DNA from: Thermoproteota archaeon
Lineage (GTDB): Archaea; Korarchaeota; Korarchaeia; Korarchaeales; Korarchaeaceae
DNA: 49,791 nucleotides
Assembly (NCBI GenBank): GCA_030130125.1
Contig: JARZZM010000004.1
Coordinates: 1 to 49,791, forward strand
Reading direction: 5' to 3'
Shown here: in pieces, positions 25,025-33,295 of the stretch
How positions within the stretch are numbered: position 1 is the first letter of the stretch
Layout: every line of letters starts with the position of its first letter
Translations under genes and position numbers: made by a program
Notes under the pieces: model-generated
The model's database searches: none
What the model saw: only the letters and a program-made list of their open reading frames with translations
What the model was told of the DNA's origin: nothing

Positions 25025-25435
25025 TCAGAGATCCAAAATAACCACGGCTCTCCAGAGGTCTCCCTCTTTCTCCACTTTGAGTTTGTAGTAGGTGACCGCT
25101 TTCACCTCGGTCTTGGGCTTGTGCCTCTCGGGATCCACCGGTTCGCCCCACGCCTTGCCTCTGAGCTTGGTACCTTGGATCGTGACCTCAAACTTCGAGA
25201 ACACCAACCCCTCCACATCCGTGATGAACAGGAGCTCTGACAGCCATGAATGGAGGAGCAGGGATAGATCTTCAGATTCCAATTCCAGCTCCTTCCTTAC
25301 AACTGGATTAACGCTCTCGACATCCACCATTACCTCATACATGGCGAGGGCTGCCTCCTCGAAGAGGGAGTTCAGGTCGTTAGCCCACACCTCGAACCCT
25401 ACATCAGCCTCGACGTCGACCAGCTTCCTGCCCAC
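25025..25435 (-). CDS. Archease, RtcB cofactor
   Basis: Small protein that activates RtcB for multiple turnovers of tRNA ligation. 136 residues. The family pattern is present: EADVGFEVWANDLNSLFEEAALAMYEVM at the N-terminus (usual HTAD replaced by VEAD), LLLHSWLSELLFITDVEGLVF in the middle, and DPERHKPKTEVKAVTYYKLKV...VVILDL at the end, where the common TYH is TYY. The open frame goes back to 25474, but GGGGTGAT just before GTG 25435 marks the start. The gene is 4 nt from the upstream membrane-protein stop. RtcB lies elsewhere in the window (45605). Confidence 0.88.
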   Translation of the reverse strand: MGRKLVDVEADVGFEVWANDLNSLFEEAALAMYEVMVDVESVNPVVRKELELESEDLSLLLHSWLSELLFITDVEGLVFSKFEVTIQGTKLRGKAWGEPVDPERHKPKTEVKAVTYYKLKVEKEGDLWRAVVILDL

Positions 25436-25439
25436 AATA

Positions 25440-26312
25440 TCACCCCGGGGGCAGGACGACAACGTAGCTGTCATCTACCCTAGCCGTCCTGGTCTTCCAA
25501 AACGGTTTAACTGAATCGAAAACGAAGATATAGCCTTCCTTCTCCTCTATTGAGCTTATGAAGACTGAAACGGGGTACTCGGTAATCCTGTCCCTCGTTG
25601 AGTCTATCTCTACGTCGAGGACGCCGGGAGCGGTGTGGTACACCTCCATCATGGTGGAGTTGTAGGTAAACTCCTTGGTCTCACCGGGATTGAGCTTCAT
25701 AGTCCCATTTATGACGAGGGTCCCGTTCAAGAATATCGTTATGTTCCCCAATAGCTTGCTCATCCTCTCATAGTCTGACCCGATCGACAAGTTGTAGACG
25801 CCGGAGATGTGTATCTCTCCTTTAGACAGGGTTACCTCTGTGTGACCTAGTATGACCTTCGTTAGGTCTCTCATTTTGGCGTAAGAACCGATGTATATGT
25901 CCTCTATGTTGTGGTCCGTGAGCTTCAGGTAAACGGCATTGTATCCGGCTAGGGGTCTCTCGCCGGGACCAACGATCCGACCATCTATCGTCTGTATGGG
26001 ATATATACCACCCTGAGATGCCCTCACCACGTAGATGTGGACTCCCGGACCCATCAGATTAATGACTAGGGTCCAGATCAGGAGGAGAGCCAGGAACGAT
26101 GATCCCAAGGCCTCCCTGTATAGTTTCATCAGTCCAAGGTCCTTCAGTTCGCCCCCCCAGAGTTTGAGGGATAGGGGTGTAACGAGGAAGTAAGCAAGCA
26201 AGAAGAGGCTCAGCCCCTCCATCGGAGTGAGTCCAGCGATACCGCTCACTAGCCCGACTAGGGATGATAGGGCTACCCTGAGGTAGTAGACTTTGTGCTT
26301 TGGCTTCATCAT
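25440..26312 (-). CDS. EMC6-like membrane protein with extracytoplasmic beta domain
   Basis: About 290 residues. Three hydrophobic segments (about 10-30, 33-51 and 72-91) form a unit like archaeal EMC6-related proteins: VALSSLVGLVSGIAGLTPME, then a helix, then EALGSSFLALLLIWTLVINL. The rest (about 95-290) is a predicted outside domain rich in beta strands and N-glycosylation sequons (NLSIGS, NITIF, NGTL, NGTMK, NST). The open frame extends 100 codons upstream, but that part is antisense to the NFACT gene and unlike any protein. Start is taken at ATG 26312 (or 26309), about 20-24 nt after a TATA box. Homology to EMC6 is tentative. Confidence 0.5.
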   Translation of the reverse strand: MMKPKHKVYYLRVALSSLVGLVSGIAGLTPMEGLSLFLLAYFLVTPLSLKLWGGELKDLGLMKLYREALGSSFLALLLIWTLVINLMGPGVHIYVVRASQGGIYPIQTIDGRIVGPGERPLAGYNAVYLKLTDHNIEDIYIGSYAKMRDLTKVILGHTEVTLSKGEIHISGVYNLSIGSDYERMSKLLGNITIFLNGTLVINGTMKLNPGETKEFTYNSTMMEVYHTAPGVLDVEIDSTRDRITEYPVSVFISSIEEKEGYIFVFDSVKPFWKTRTARVDDSYVVVLPPG

Positions 26313-26326
26313 GCCCCAGTAACCAA

Positions 26327-26339
26327 TTGAATATATAAA
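26327..26339. promoter_or_regulatory. Shared TATA box for NFACT and the EMC6-like gene
   Basis: GAATATATAAAGG lies 25-37 nt before the NFACT ATG 26364 and 15-27 nt before the EMC6-like ATG on the other strand. The near-symmetric TATATA core could be read both ways. It predicts a nearly leaderless NFACT mRNA. No other AT box lies in this 51-nt gap. Confidence 0.5.
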
Positions 26340-26363
26340 GGGAGTTGGCCTGAGAAAGGCTGT

Positions 26364-28265
26364 ATGGGACGGAAGAGAAAGGTTACTGGTCTGGATCTCA
26401 GGCATCTGGTCAGAGAGCTGATCTCTCTGGAGGGTAAAATACTTAAGAAAGCGTACATGCTGGATGAAGGTGTCTTTTCCCTCGTCTTCTATCCGGAAGT
26501 TGATGGGAGCAGGGAACTCGTGATCGACCTGAGCGGCTTCATTTTTCTGACAGACCTTAAGTGGCCAAAACCTCGGAGCCCGCCTCCATTCATCATGGCT
26601 CTCAGGAAGCACTTGGAGGGTAGGAAGTTCACTGAGATATCTCAGATAGGAGTCGAGAGAATCATTCGATTATCTTTCGGCGATATGCAGCTTGTAGTGG
26701 AGCTGTTCGGCGGAGGGAACCTCATACTCGCTCAGGAAGATGAGATCCTTTTACCCCTCAAGAGAGTCGAGTTTAGGGGTAGATCTATCAAGCCCGGCGA
26801 GATATACCGGCCACCAGCTGGTCCGGGGATTGAGCTGGATCCTAGAGATAGGGATGCCATACTGGCGCTCCTAAGGAAGGGTGTGAAGGAGAAGCTACCC
26901 CTATGGAAGGTGTTGATAGGATCCTTCGGGGTGGGTCCTCCTTACACGGACGAGATCTCTCTCCTGACGGGTGTGGATCTGAAGTCGCCTCTACCCGAGA
27001 CCGAGGCTCCTATCGCTGAGCTGGCTGATCTGATCCATTCGTTCCTCAATAGGGAGACGGAACCCCTAGTTTACGTTCAGGGCGATGAAGTGGTGAGTTT
27101 CTCGGCCTTCCCGCTACAGCACCTCCAGATGGAGAGGAGATCCGTATCTAGTCTGTCTAGAGCGATTCAGCTCTATTATACCGCTGAAAGGCCTGAATAC
27201 GAGGAAGACCAGAAGATAAGGTCGTTAGAGGTTGAAATTCAAAGGCAGGAAGAGCTGAAGAATGAGTATGCGGAAAAGGCGGAGGAGTACAGGTCTATGG
27301 GCGATCTCATATATCTCCACTTGACCGAGGTGGATGAGGCGCTGAAGAAGGCTAGGAGGGGGATTTCACTTCCTCCCATAGTTTCAGTTGACAGAAAGTC
27401 CGGCAAGGTCGTGTTGAATCTGGATGGTCGGGAGATCGAGCTAGACATGCTCAAATCGGCCACTGAAAACGCTTCCGAGTACTATAACAGGGCGAAGAAG
27501 TATAGGGAGAAGCATGAAAGGATCGATACGGCCATTTCGTCCTTGAAGGAGAAGCTTAACAGGCTCAGGAGTGAAGCCAAAGAGAGGGCTTCCAAAAAGG
27601 TCCCAACTAAGAGACGGAAGCTCCGATGGTACGAGAGATTCAGGTGGTTCTATACATCGGGGGGCTTCCTAGCGATAGGGGGGAGGGATGCCCAAACCAA
27701 CGCCGAGATAGTGTCCAAGTACTTGGACGAGAACGATCTGTTCTTCCACGTTGACATGCCGGGGGGCTCAGTGGTGGTGCTCAAGCTGGATGGGAAGGAG
27801 CCGGATGAGGCATCAGTGAATCAAGCAGCCACAGCAGCTGGGGTGTTTTCTAGAGCATGGAGAGAGGGTCTGACCTCGGTGGACGTTTACTATGTCAAGG
27901 GGTCCCAAGTCTCGAAACACGCGCCCTCCGGACTGTATCTCCCGAAGGGGAGTTTTTACATAACTGGTAGGAGGAACTACTTGCGGGTGAGGCTCGAGAT
28001 CTGCGTGGGCTTTCAGGAGACCCCTGATGGAATCAAATTGACTGCAGCACCCCCGGGAGCTCCTCTCCTCTACTCTGTATGTCTTAGACCTGGATCCACT
28101 GGCAAGGAAGAGGCCGCAAAAGTGTTAAAGAATGTGCTGGAGAGCTGGCTGCAAGAAAACATTAAAATACGTGGGGACTCAGAACCCTTGGCGGAGCCTG
28201 TGGAAGTGAGTGTGGATGATATAGTGAGGGCGTTGCCCCCCGGAAAAGTTACGATAGTGGAGTGA
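26364..28265 (+). CDS. NFACT/Rqc2-type ribosome quality-control protein
   Basis: Archaeal relative of RqcH/NEMF/Rqc2, which binds large subunits carrying stalled peptidyl-tRNA and tags the chain. 633 residues. The NFACT-N domain occupies about 1-220 (LDLRHLVRELISLEGKILKKAY), a helix-hairpin region about 150-215, a coiled coil about 285-420 (EDQKIRSLEVEIQRQEELK), and the NFACT-R RNA-binding domain starts at about 430 (WYERFRWFYTSGGFLAIGGRDAQTN). The C-terminal KGSQVSKHAPSGLYLPKG segment is typical. ATG 26364 follows a TATA box. A CBS-domain gene follows immediately, coupled through its SD site. Confidence 0.92.
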   Translation: MGRKRKVTGLDLRHLVRELISLEGKILKKAYMLDEGVFSLVFYPEVDGSRELVIDLSGFIFLTDLKWPKPRSPPPFIMALRKHLEGRKFTEISQIGVERIIRLSFGDMQLVVELFGGGNLILAQEDEILLPLKRVEFRGRSIKPGEIYRPPAGPGIELDPRDRDAILALLRKGVKEKLPLWKVLIGSFGVGPPYTDEISLLTGVDLKSPLPETEAPIAELADLIHSFLNRETEPLVYVQGDEVVSFSAFPLQHLQMERRSVSSLSRAIQLYYTAERPEYEEDQKIRSLEVEIQRQEELKNEYAEKAEEYRSMGDLIYLHLTEVDEALKKARRGISLPPIVSVDRKSGKVVLNLDGREIELDMLKSATENASEYYNRAKKYREKHERIDTAISSLKEKLNRLRSEAKERASKKVPTKRRKLRWYERFRWFYTSGGFLAIGGRDAQTNAEIVSKYLDENDLFFHVDMPGGSVVVLKLDGKEPDEASVNQAATAAGVFSRAWREGLTSVDVYYVKGSQVSKHAPSGLYLPKGSFYITGRRNYLRVRLEICVGFQETPDGIKLTAAPPGAPLLYSVCLRPGSTGKEEAAKVLKNVLESWLQENIKIRGDSEPLAEPVEVSVDDIVRALPPGKVTIVE

Positions 28266-28270
28266 TAGTT

Positions 28271-28759
28271 ATGTGGTCTCTGCTCCCCGAGAAAGGTGAT
28301 GAACCCAAGTTCAGGCTTAAGGTATCCGAGATAATGAACAGGAACCTGATCACCGTGACCCCTCAGGATACTGTCTTCAAGGTAGCGCAGCTCATGAGCG
28401 AGCATAACATAGGCTCCGTGGTCGTGATGGAGAAAGGGCTCCTGAGGGGGATAGTCACGGAGAGGGACCTGATCTCCCGGTACATAGCTAAGAAGGACGG
28501 AAGGAGACCTGAAGAGGTTAAGGTAGAGGAAATCATGACCAGGGAGCCTGTTATAGTCAGGGACAACATAGATATCGATGAGGCCGCGAGGATCATGGTG
28601 GAGCACAACGTCAGAAGGCTGATAGTGGTGAACTCCAACAAGAAGGTAGTGGGGATAATCTCCTCCCGCGACATCCTGAAGGTAGCTCCTCACATATGGT
28701 TCATCTTGTCCGAGAGGTTGAGGCTAGCTAAGTCTAAGAAGGGTTGGAGCCTAGTATAA
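28271..28759 (+). CDS. Two-CBS-domain protein
   Basis: About 162 residues: a pair of CBS modules and nothing else. CBS1 (about 15-75) has SEIMNRNLITVTPQDTVF and GIVTERDLISRYI. CBS2 (about 85-145) has EEIMTREPVIVRDNIDIDEA and GIISSRDIL. Such pairs bind adenine nucleotides and act as energy or ionic-strength sensors, usually on a partner protein. A GTG at 28262 would overlap the NFACT stop, but GGAGTGAT is placed to serve ATG 28271. It starts a series of three CBS genes. Confidence 0.88.
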   Translation: MWSLLPEKGDEPKFRLKVSEIMNRNLITVTPQDTVFKVAQLMSEHNIGSVVVMEKGLLRGIVTERDLISRYIAKKDGRRPEEVKVEEIMTREPVIVRDNIDIDEAARIMVEHNVRRLIVVNSNKKVVGIISSRDILKVAPHIWFILSERLRLAKSKKGWSLV

Positions 28760-28778
28760 AGGGGGGTACCCGATTTTG

Positions 28779-29594
28779 ATGGCTAAGGTAAAGGATTATA
28801 TGACCGATAGAGTCGTCACCGTGACCCCCCGAGATACCCTCGGTAGGGCCCGGAACCTCATGTTAGAGAGGAAGATAAGGCGATTGGTGGTTGTGGAGGG
28901 AAATAACGTAGTTGGAATAATTACCGCGACGGATATCGCTAAGGCCCTAGCTAGGAGGGGTGCGCCCTGGAGATGGAGGAATCCAGAGAACTCCCTAATC
29001 GACAGGTTCATGACGAGGAATCCCGTAACAATAGGGCCCGATGAGCTCGTCAGGACCGCCTCCAAGGTTATGAGCGAGAAGGGCATAGGGGGCCTTCCAG
29101 TGGTGAAGGACTCTTCCCTAGTGGGCATACTGACGGAGACAGATATCTCCAGGTTCTTCGCCGAGAGTATGAGGGGCTCCTACAAGATAAAGGATCTTAT
29201 GGATGAGAACTATCAGGTGATTCCCCCGAATACCAACCTAAAGAAGGTGGCCAAGCTGATAGCCAACGGCAGCAGGGTCCTGATAGTTGGATCGGAGGGC
29301 AACTACTTGGGCATGATAACCGAGGGAGATATAGCCCTGTGGGAGCCCAATCTCGCTAAGAAGTACGTTCTCATCCCATCGAGGACCGGAAGGATCAGCG
29401 TGGACGTCCGGGTGAAGACCGCCAGGCACATAATGAAGGAGATAGAGATAAGGCTCAATCCTGAGGAAGATGCAGCCAAGGCTGCTAGGTACATGATCGA
29501 GTGGGGGGTGAGTGCAATCCCCGTCTTCGATGGGAACGAGCTGGTGGGTGTGGTCGATAAGAAGGCCCTAGTGAGAGGTGTGGCAAATGCCTAA
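28779..29594 (+). CDS. Four-CBS-domain protein
   Basis: 272 codons from the TTG opening, or 271 from ATG 28779, which follows GGGGGGT at a better distance. There are four CBS modules in tandem: KDYMTDRVVTVTPRDTLGRA, DRFMTRNPVTIGPDELVRTA, KDLMDENYQVIPPNTNLKKV and RHIMKEIEIRLNPEEDAAKA, each ending in a G[IMV][IV][TD] strand. No catalytic or DNA-binding domain is attached. Its end overlaps the next CBS gene by 8 nt. The ligand is probably a nucleotide such as AMP, ATP or SAM, as for other CBS proteins. The target is unknown. Confidence 0.88.
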   Translation: MAKVKDYMTDRVVTVTPRDTLGRARNLMLERKIRRLVVVEGNNVVGIITATDIAKALARRGAPWRWRNPENSLIDRFMTRNPVTIGPDELVRTASKVMSEKGIGGLPVVKDSSLVGILTETDISRFFAESMRGSYKIKDLMDENYQVIPPNTNLKKVAKLIANGSRVLIVGSEGNYLGMITEGDIALWEPNLAKKYVLIPSRTGRISVDVRVKTARHIMKEIEIRLNPEEDAAKAARYMIEWGVSAIPVFDGNELVGVVDKKALVRGVANA

Positions 29595-30375
29595 GAATGA
29601 TGTTTCTAGCATAATGAGGACCTCGGTCATCACGGTCGATAAGGGAGAAACTGTAGAGGTCGCATTGGACCTCATGGAGAGGAACGATGTGAACCACTTG
29701 GTAGTCACCTCTGGATATAAGGTCGTCGGAGTGCTCAGCATAAGGGACGTAATGGAGGGCTTGGGCTCGTCTAGGTTCGAGAGGATACCGGCTAGGAGGA
29801 TATACGTCAGCGCCCTGATGACCGAGCCTCCAGTTACTATCGGTCCCAGAATGTCCATAAAGGAGGCAGTTTCTATCATGCTCGAGAATGGGATCGGATC
29901 GCTCCCAGTGGTGGAAGGAGATAGGTTAGTAGGTATAATTACCGAGACGGACTTAGTGAAGTCCCTCGATTATGATGGCGACATTGAGGCCTTAGTGAAG
30001 GAAGATCACCCGAGGATAATGCCCAATGAGAGGATAGTCCATGCGAGGAACGTGATGCTTGAGAGGGGCGCTAGGATACTCCCTGTGGTGGAGGGAGGCA
30101 AGCTCATAGGCATAGTTACGGAGAGGAATCTGGCAAGGGCTTTCCTAGACGTTAGGGAAAATGTGGATCCCATACGCATGGACAACGTGGTCAGGAAGAT
30201 CTTGGTGGAGGATGTGATGGTGGAGGCCCCGAGGAGGCTCAGAGGGTTCGTCCTAGTGAATGAGGCCAGAGACCTCTTCCTAGAATTGGGCCTACCAGCC
30301 CTTCCCGTGGTCAACGAAGACGATAAGGTGATCGGCGTCCTAGAGAGGAGGAGCCTACTCAGGTTCATCGGATGA
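29587..30375 (+). CDS. Four-CBS-domain protein (paralogue)
   Basis: 262 residues, four CBS modules: SSIMRTSVITVDKGETVEVA, SALMTEPPVTIGPRMSIKEA, a third around DHPRIMPNERIVHARNVMLE, and EDVMVEAPRRLRGFVLVNEA, each closed by a G[VI][LIV] strand. ATG 29587 has GAGGTG six bases upstream and overlaps the end of the preceding gene. The in-frame GTG 29578 is less likely. It appears to be a tandem duplicate of the gene before it, since module order and linker lengths are similar. Its 3' end overlaps the convergent prenyltransferase gene by 11 nt. Confidence 0.87.
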   Translation: MPKNDVSSIMRTSVITVDKGETVEVALDLMERNDVNHLVVTSGYKVVGVLSIRDVMEGLGSSRFERIPARRIYVSALMTEPPVTIGPRMSIKEAVSIMLENGIGSLPVVEGDRLVGIITETDLVKSLDYDGDIEALVKEDHPRIMPNERIVHARNVMLERGARILPVVEGGKLIGIVTERNLARAFLDVRENVDPIRMDNVVRKILVEDVMVEAPRRLRGFVLVNEARDLFLELGLPALPVVNEDDKVIGVLERRSLLRFIG

Positions 30376-31216
30376 GGGGATCCAGTAGCATCCCCATTAT
30401 TCCGAGAAACATGGAGAGTTTCAGCGTGCTGCTCAGTCTCTTAGCCTTAATCTCATCTATTTTGAGCGATTCCTTAGCGGAGTAGAGTAATAGGGGAATA
30501 GAGAGAATCACTGAGAGGAGAAAGTATACCGGGCCCGTCAGGCCAGCTAGAGGAGGTAAAATTGTGAGGACGGAGGCCACAATGATCATCAGGGAGGCGT
30601 AAGCGCCTGCCCTCTTGGGGCCCATCACCACCGCCACCGTCCTTAAACCATAGAGTGAATCTCCCTTTAAGTCCTCCACGGTTTTCACCACCTCCCTAGC
30701 TAAGTTGGATGTGAAGGCTATCGTGGAGAATAGGATCACCTTTCCATTGAGTCCGTCAGCCGCCAAGGCTCCAAATATAAGAGTAAATGCTACCCCCAAG
30801 CTGACTAGGATATTACCCACTAGTCCCATCGCTTTGATCCATCGGGCGTAGAGGTACCAAGAGAGGGCGAAAAGAGAAGCTATGACGAATTCTTCCACAC
30901 CTAAGGGAATGCTCAAGGCAACCCCTATGAGGGACAAGACGATATAGGAAGTCATCGCTTCCCTAGGGGAGACCTCCCCAGATGGTATGGGTCTGTCTGG
31001 TTTATTCACTCTGTCTATGGGAGCGTCAAAGTAGTCGTTCACCGCATTACCGGCCATCAGGATGAAGGGCGGCACAGCGCAAGCCAAGATCAGATTCGGA
31101 ATGAGCCCAAGGGAGGCAGATACGTTTACCCAGCCGACAAGAACTCCCAATACGGACATTAGGGCGTTCTTGGGACGGAAGAGCCTCAAGTAGCCCCCGA
31201 TGTTGCCGCCCCCCAT
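30365..31216 (-). CDS. Digeranylgeranylglyceryl phosphate synthase (UbiA family)
   Basis: Membrane prenyltransferase that adds the second geranylgeranyl chain in archaeal ether-lipid synthesis. 283 residues and about eight membrane spans. The two aspartate-rich motifs are NDYFDAPIDRVNKPDRP (about 58-74) and REVVKTVEDLKGDSLYG (about 173-189), the pair expected of DGGGP synthase rather than of quinone UbiA enzymes. ATG 31216. AT-rich ATAAAAAG about 20 nt upstream may be its TATA box. Convergent with the CBS gene. Confidence 0.87.
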   Translation of the reverse strand: MGGGNIGGYLRLFRPKNALMSVLGVLVGWVNVSASLGLIPNLILACAVPPFILMAGNAVNDYFDAPIDRVNKPDRPIPSGEVSPREAMTSYIVLSLIGVALSIPLGVEEFVIASLFALSWYLYARWIKAMGLVGNILVSLGVAFTLIFGALAADGLNGKVILFSTIAFTSNLAREVVKTVEDLKGDSLYGLRTVAVVMGPKRAGAYASLMIIVASVLTILPPLAGLTGPVYFLLSVILSIPLLLYSAKESLKIDEIKAKRLSSTLKLSMFLGIMGMLLDPLIR

Positions 31217-31271
31217 GGACCTACACCGGTCCCTTTTTATGGGCTAAGAAATATACCTATCGGGATCGGAT

Positions 31272-32207
31272 TTGCCCGTCAGAGTCGGTGTAGTGGGGTG
31301 CGGGTGGTTCGGATCCGCTCACGCTAGAGTGTACAGGACCATAGGCGAGGCTCAGCTCGTTGCCGTCATGGATATCGTTGAGGAAAACGCCAAGAGGTTG
31401 GCGGAGATTTACCATGTGAACCATTACACATCGATAGAGGAGATGATCAGGAGGGAGTCTTTGGATGCTGTAAGCATAGCTGTCACTCCGCAGTACCTCT
31501 TTCGAGCCACAGAGGAGGCTTTAGAGGCAGGGGCATCCGTACTCGTCGAAAAACCGGTAGTTACCAGTAGGGAAGAGCTCTCGAATTTGGAATCCCTCGT
31601 TAAGAGAGCCGATAGTGTATTCATGCCTGGATTCATAGAGCTCTTCAACCCGGCGGTGTCCATGGCCAAATCGCTTCTAGATGATGAGAAGATAGGCAAA
31701 CTGTTGTCCATATGGTCCAGGAGAGTAGGAAGACTCCCTAAGAAAAGTATTGGCTGGAAGATAGGTGTCTCCTTGGACTTAGCTATACATGAGATGTATG
31801 TGCAGCACCACATAGTGGGAGAGGCACCCTCAAGTGTGTCCTCCTACACGGCTAAGCTGCTGGACGGTGAGGGAGGAGAGGACCTCGCGATATTCCTCGC
31901 TAGATTCCCAAGTGGGATAGTTTCCACCATTGAAACGAATTGGCTCACGCCATCGGGGATCAGGGAGGCCCTGATAATGGGTGACGAGGGCAGTCTCATT
32001 GTGAACTACCCTGATCAAATGGTGAGGATAGAGTCATCAGACAGGGTAGAGCAGCCTAGGATAAGGAGGAAGGAGCCCCTACAGGGAGAACTCGCGTACT
32101 TCGTGGAACATGTGAGAAAGGGGGATGATCCCGAGATAGGGATCGACTTAGCCAAGAATGTGCTGAATTCCTTATTCGAGGGATTGGAGAACAGATTGGT
32201 TTCCTGA
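31272..32207 (+). CDS. Gfo/Idh/MocA-family oxidoreductase
   Basis: NAD(P)-dependent dehydrogenase of the glucose-fructose oxidoreductase family, 311 residues. The Rossmann motif VGVVGCGWFGSAHARVY is at the N-terminus, the EKP motif appears as VLVEKPVVTSREEL (about 90-103), and the C-terminal alpha/beta domain includes DLAIHEMYVQHHIVG with the conserved aspartate and histidine (LxxDLAxHxxD-like). The start TTG 31272 lacks an SD site, and TTTTTATGGG at about 31232 would give a short leader. The sugar or cyclitol substrate cannot be told from the sequence. tRNA endonuclease follows after 11 nt. Confidence 0.88.
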   Translation: MPVRVGVVGCGWFGSAHARVYRTIGEAQLVAVMDIVEENAKRLAEIYHVNHYTSIEEMIRRESLDAVSIAVTPQYLFRATEEALEAGASVLVEKPVVTSREELSNLESLVKRADSVFMPGFIELFNPAVSMAKSLLDDEKIGKLLSIWSRRVGRLPKKSIGWKIGVSLDLAIHEMYVQHHIVGEAPSSVSSYTAKLLDGEGGEDLAIFLARFPSGIVSTIETNWLTPSGIREALIMGDEGSLIVNYPDQMVRIESSDRVEQPRIRRKEPLQGELAYFVEHVRKGDDPEIGIDLAKNVLNSLFEGLENRLVS

Positions 32208-32218
32208 GGGATGCGGGA

Positions 32219-33295
32219 ATGCCTGTGGAGGGAAGGCTCAAGGAAGGGATGATCTACGTGTCAGAGCAGGTCGACAGACTCTATAAGCAAGGATACGGTG
32301 AGATCATCGGTAGTGAGCTAGAGCTCCACCCGCTTGAGGCCGCATTCCTAGTTTGGAGGGGGAGGTTGAGGGTTCTCGGCGAGAGCGGTGAAGTCGGGCT
32401 GCGGGATCTTATGAGACTCTTTGTGAGCGATCCTAGGGCCTTCTTGAAGTACGTGGTGTTCAGTGATCTCAGGAGAAGGGAAAGGCTCGTCGTGTACGAG
32501 AGATCAACCGACTTTCTCAGGCTCTATCCGAAGGGGGCTAGAGTGGGAGAGGCTGCTGCTAAGGATCTGATCCTCCCTCTCTCCGAGGACCAGCCCATAC
32601 CCCATAAGTACATCTTGGACACCGTTGAGAAGGTGGCCAAGCTGAGGAAGGGTCTTATATTGGCTGTCGTGGATGACGAGATGAATGTCACCTACTACAG
32701 GGCCCAAAACTTCTTACCCGATAAGAGAACCGGATACGATATCGAAGAGTTGCCGGAGCTTATAGGTACCCTAGTGGGAGATAGGGTTGTAGTGTTCGAC
32801 GAGAGGTCCGGAGATCTATACGCTAAGGGATTTTGGGGTCATCCTCTTGGTGTGGATAAGCCCGAACCGTTCAAGCAGTACGAAGAGCCCCTGCAGCTAC
32901 CCCTGATAGAAGCTATATACCTCTCCTCCAAGGGCAAACTGAGGGTCGAGACCTACGATGGGAGGATCTTGGACCTAGACAAGTTGAGAAGGATCTTTTC
33001 GGAGGTTAGAGAGGGGTCTAGGATCAGGGAGAGGGTGTTCAGGTACTGGAGGGATTTGGGATACGTTCCCAAGGCTGGATCCAAGTACGGAGCCGACTTC
33101 CTGGTATACGAGAGAGGTCCTGGTCTCGAACATGCACCTTACCTATGCGTAGCTGGATCGATAGGAGATAAGGTGCGTCCTGTTGATCTGATAAGGTCTG
33201 GGAGGGTTGCAACTTCAGTGAGAAAGGACCTCATCGTATCACTAGTTTCTGGAGAGCATGTGGTCAGCTACAAGATGTCCTGGTTCAAGCCTTGA
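32219..33295 (+). CDS. endA: tRNA-splicing endonuclease, fused two-unit type
   Basis: Cuts introns from pre-tRNA at bulge-helix-bulge sites. 358 residues, about twice a single alpha subunit, so this is a fused form with a degenerate first half (about 1-180) and a catalytic second half. The second half has YVPKAGSKYGADFLVYERGP (catalytic tyrosine), LEHAPYLCVA (catalytic histidine) and VRKDLIVSLV (catalytic lysine), the Y-H-K triad in its expected spacing. ATG 32219, preceded by GAGGGATGCGGG. The 3' end overlaps the convergent hjc gene by 11 nt. RtcB and archease, the sealing enzymes, are in the same window. Confidence 0.9.
   Translation: MPVEGRLKEGMIYVSEQVDRLYKQGYGEIIGSELELHPLEAAFLVWRGRLRVLGESGEVGLRDLMRLFVSDPRAFLKYVVFSDLRRRERLVVYERSTDFLRLYPKGARVGEAAAKDLILPLSEDQPIPHKYILDTVEKVAKLRKGLILAVVDDEMNVTYYRAQNFLPDKRTGYDIEELPELIGTLVGDRVVVFDERSGDLYAKGFWGHPLGVDKPEPFKQYEEPLQLPLIEAIYLSSKGKLRVETYDGRILDLDKLRRIFSEVREGSRIRERVFRYWRDLGYVPKAGSKYGADFLVYERGPGLEHAPYLCVAGSIGDKVRPVDLIRSGRVATSVRKDLIVSLVSGEHVVSYKMSWFKP

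Noticed and set aside
26313-26612. 100-residue N-terminal extension of the EMC6-like protein
   Set aside because: It is antisense to the conserved NFACT N-terminal domain, has no family features, and lies upstream of the TATA box.
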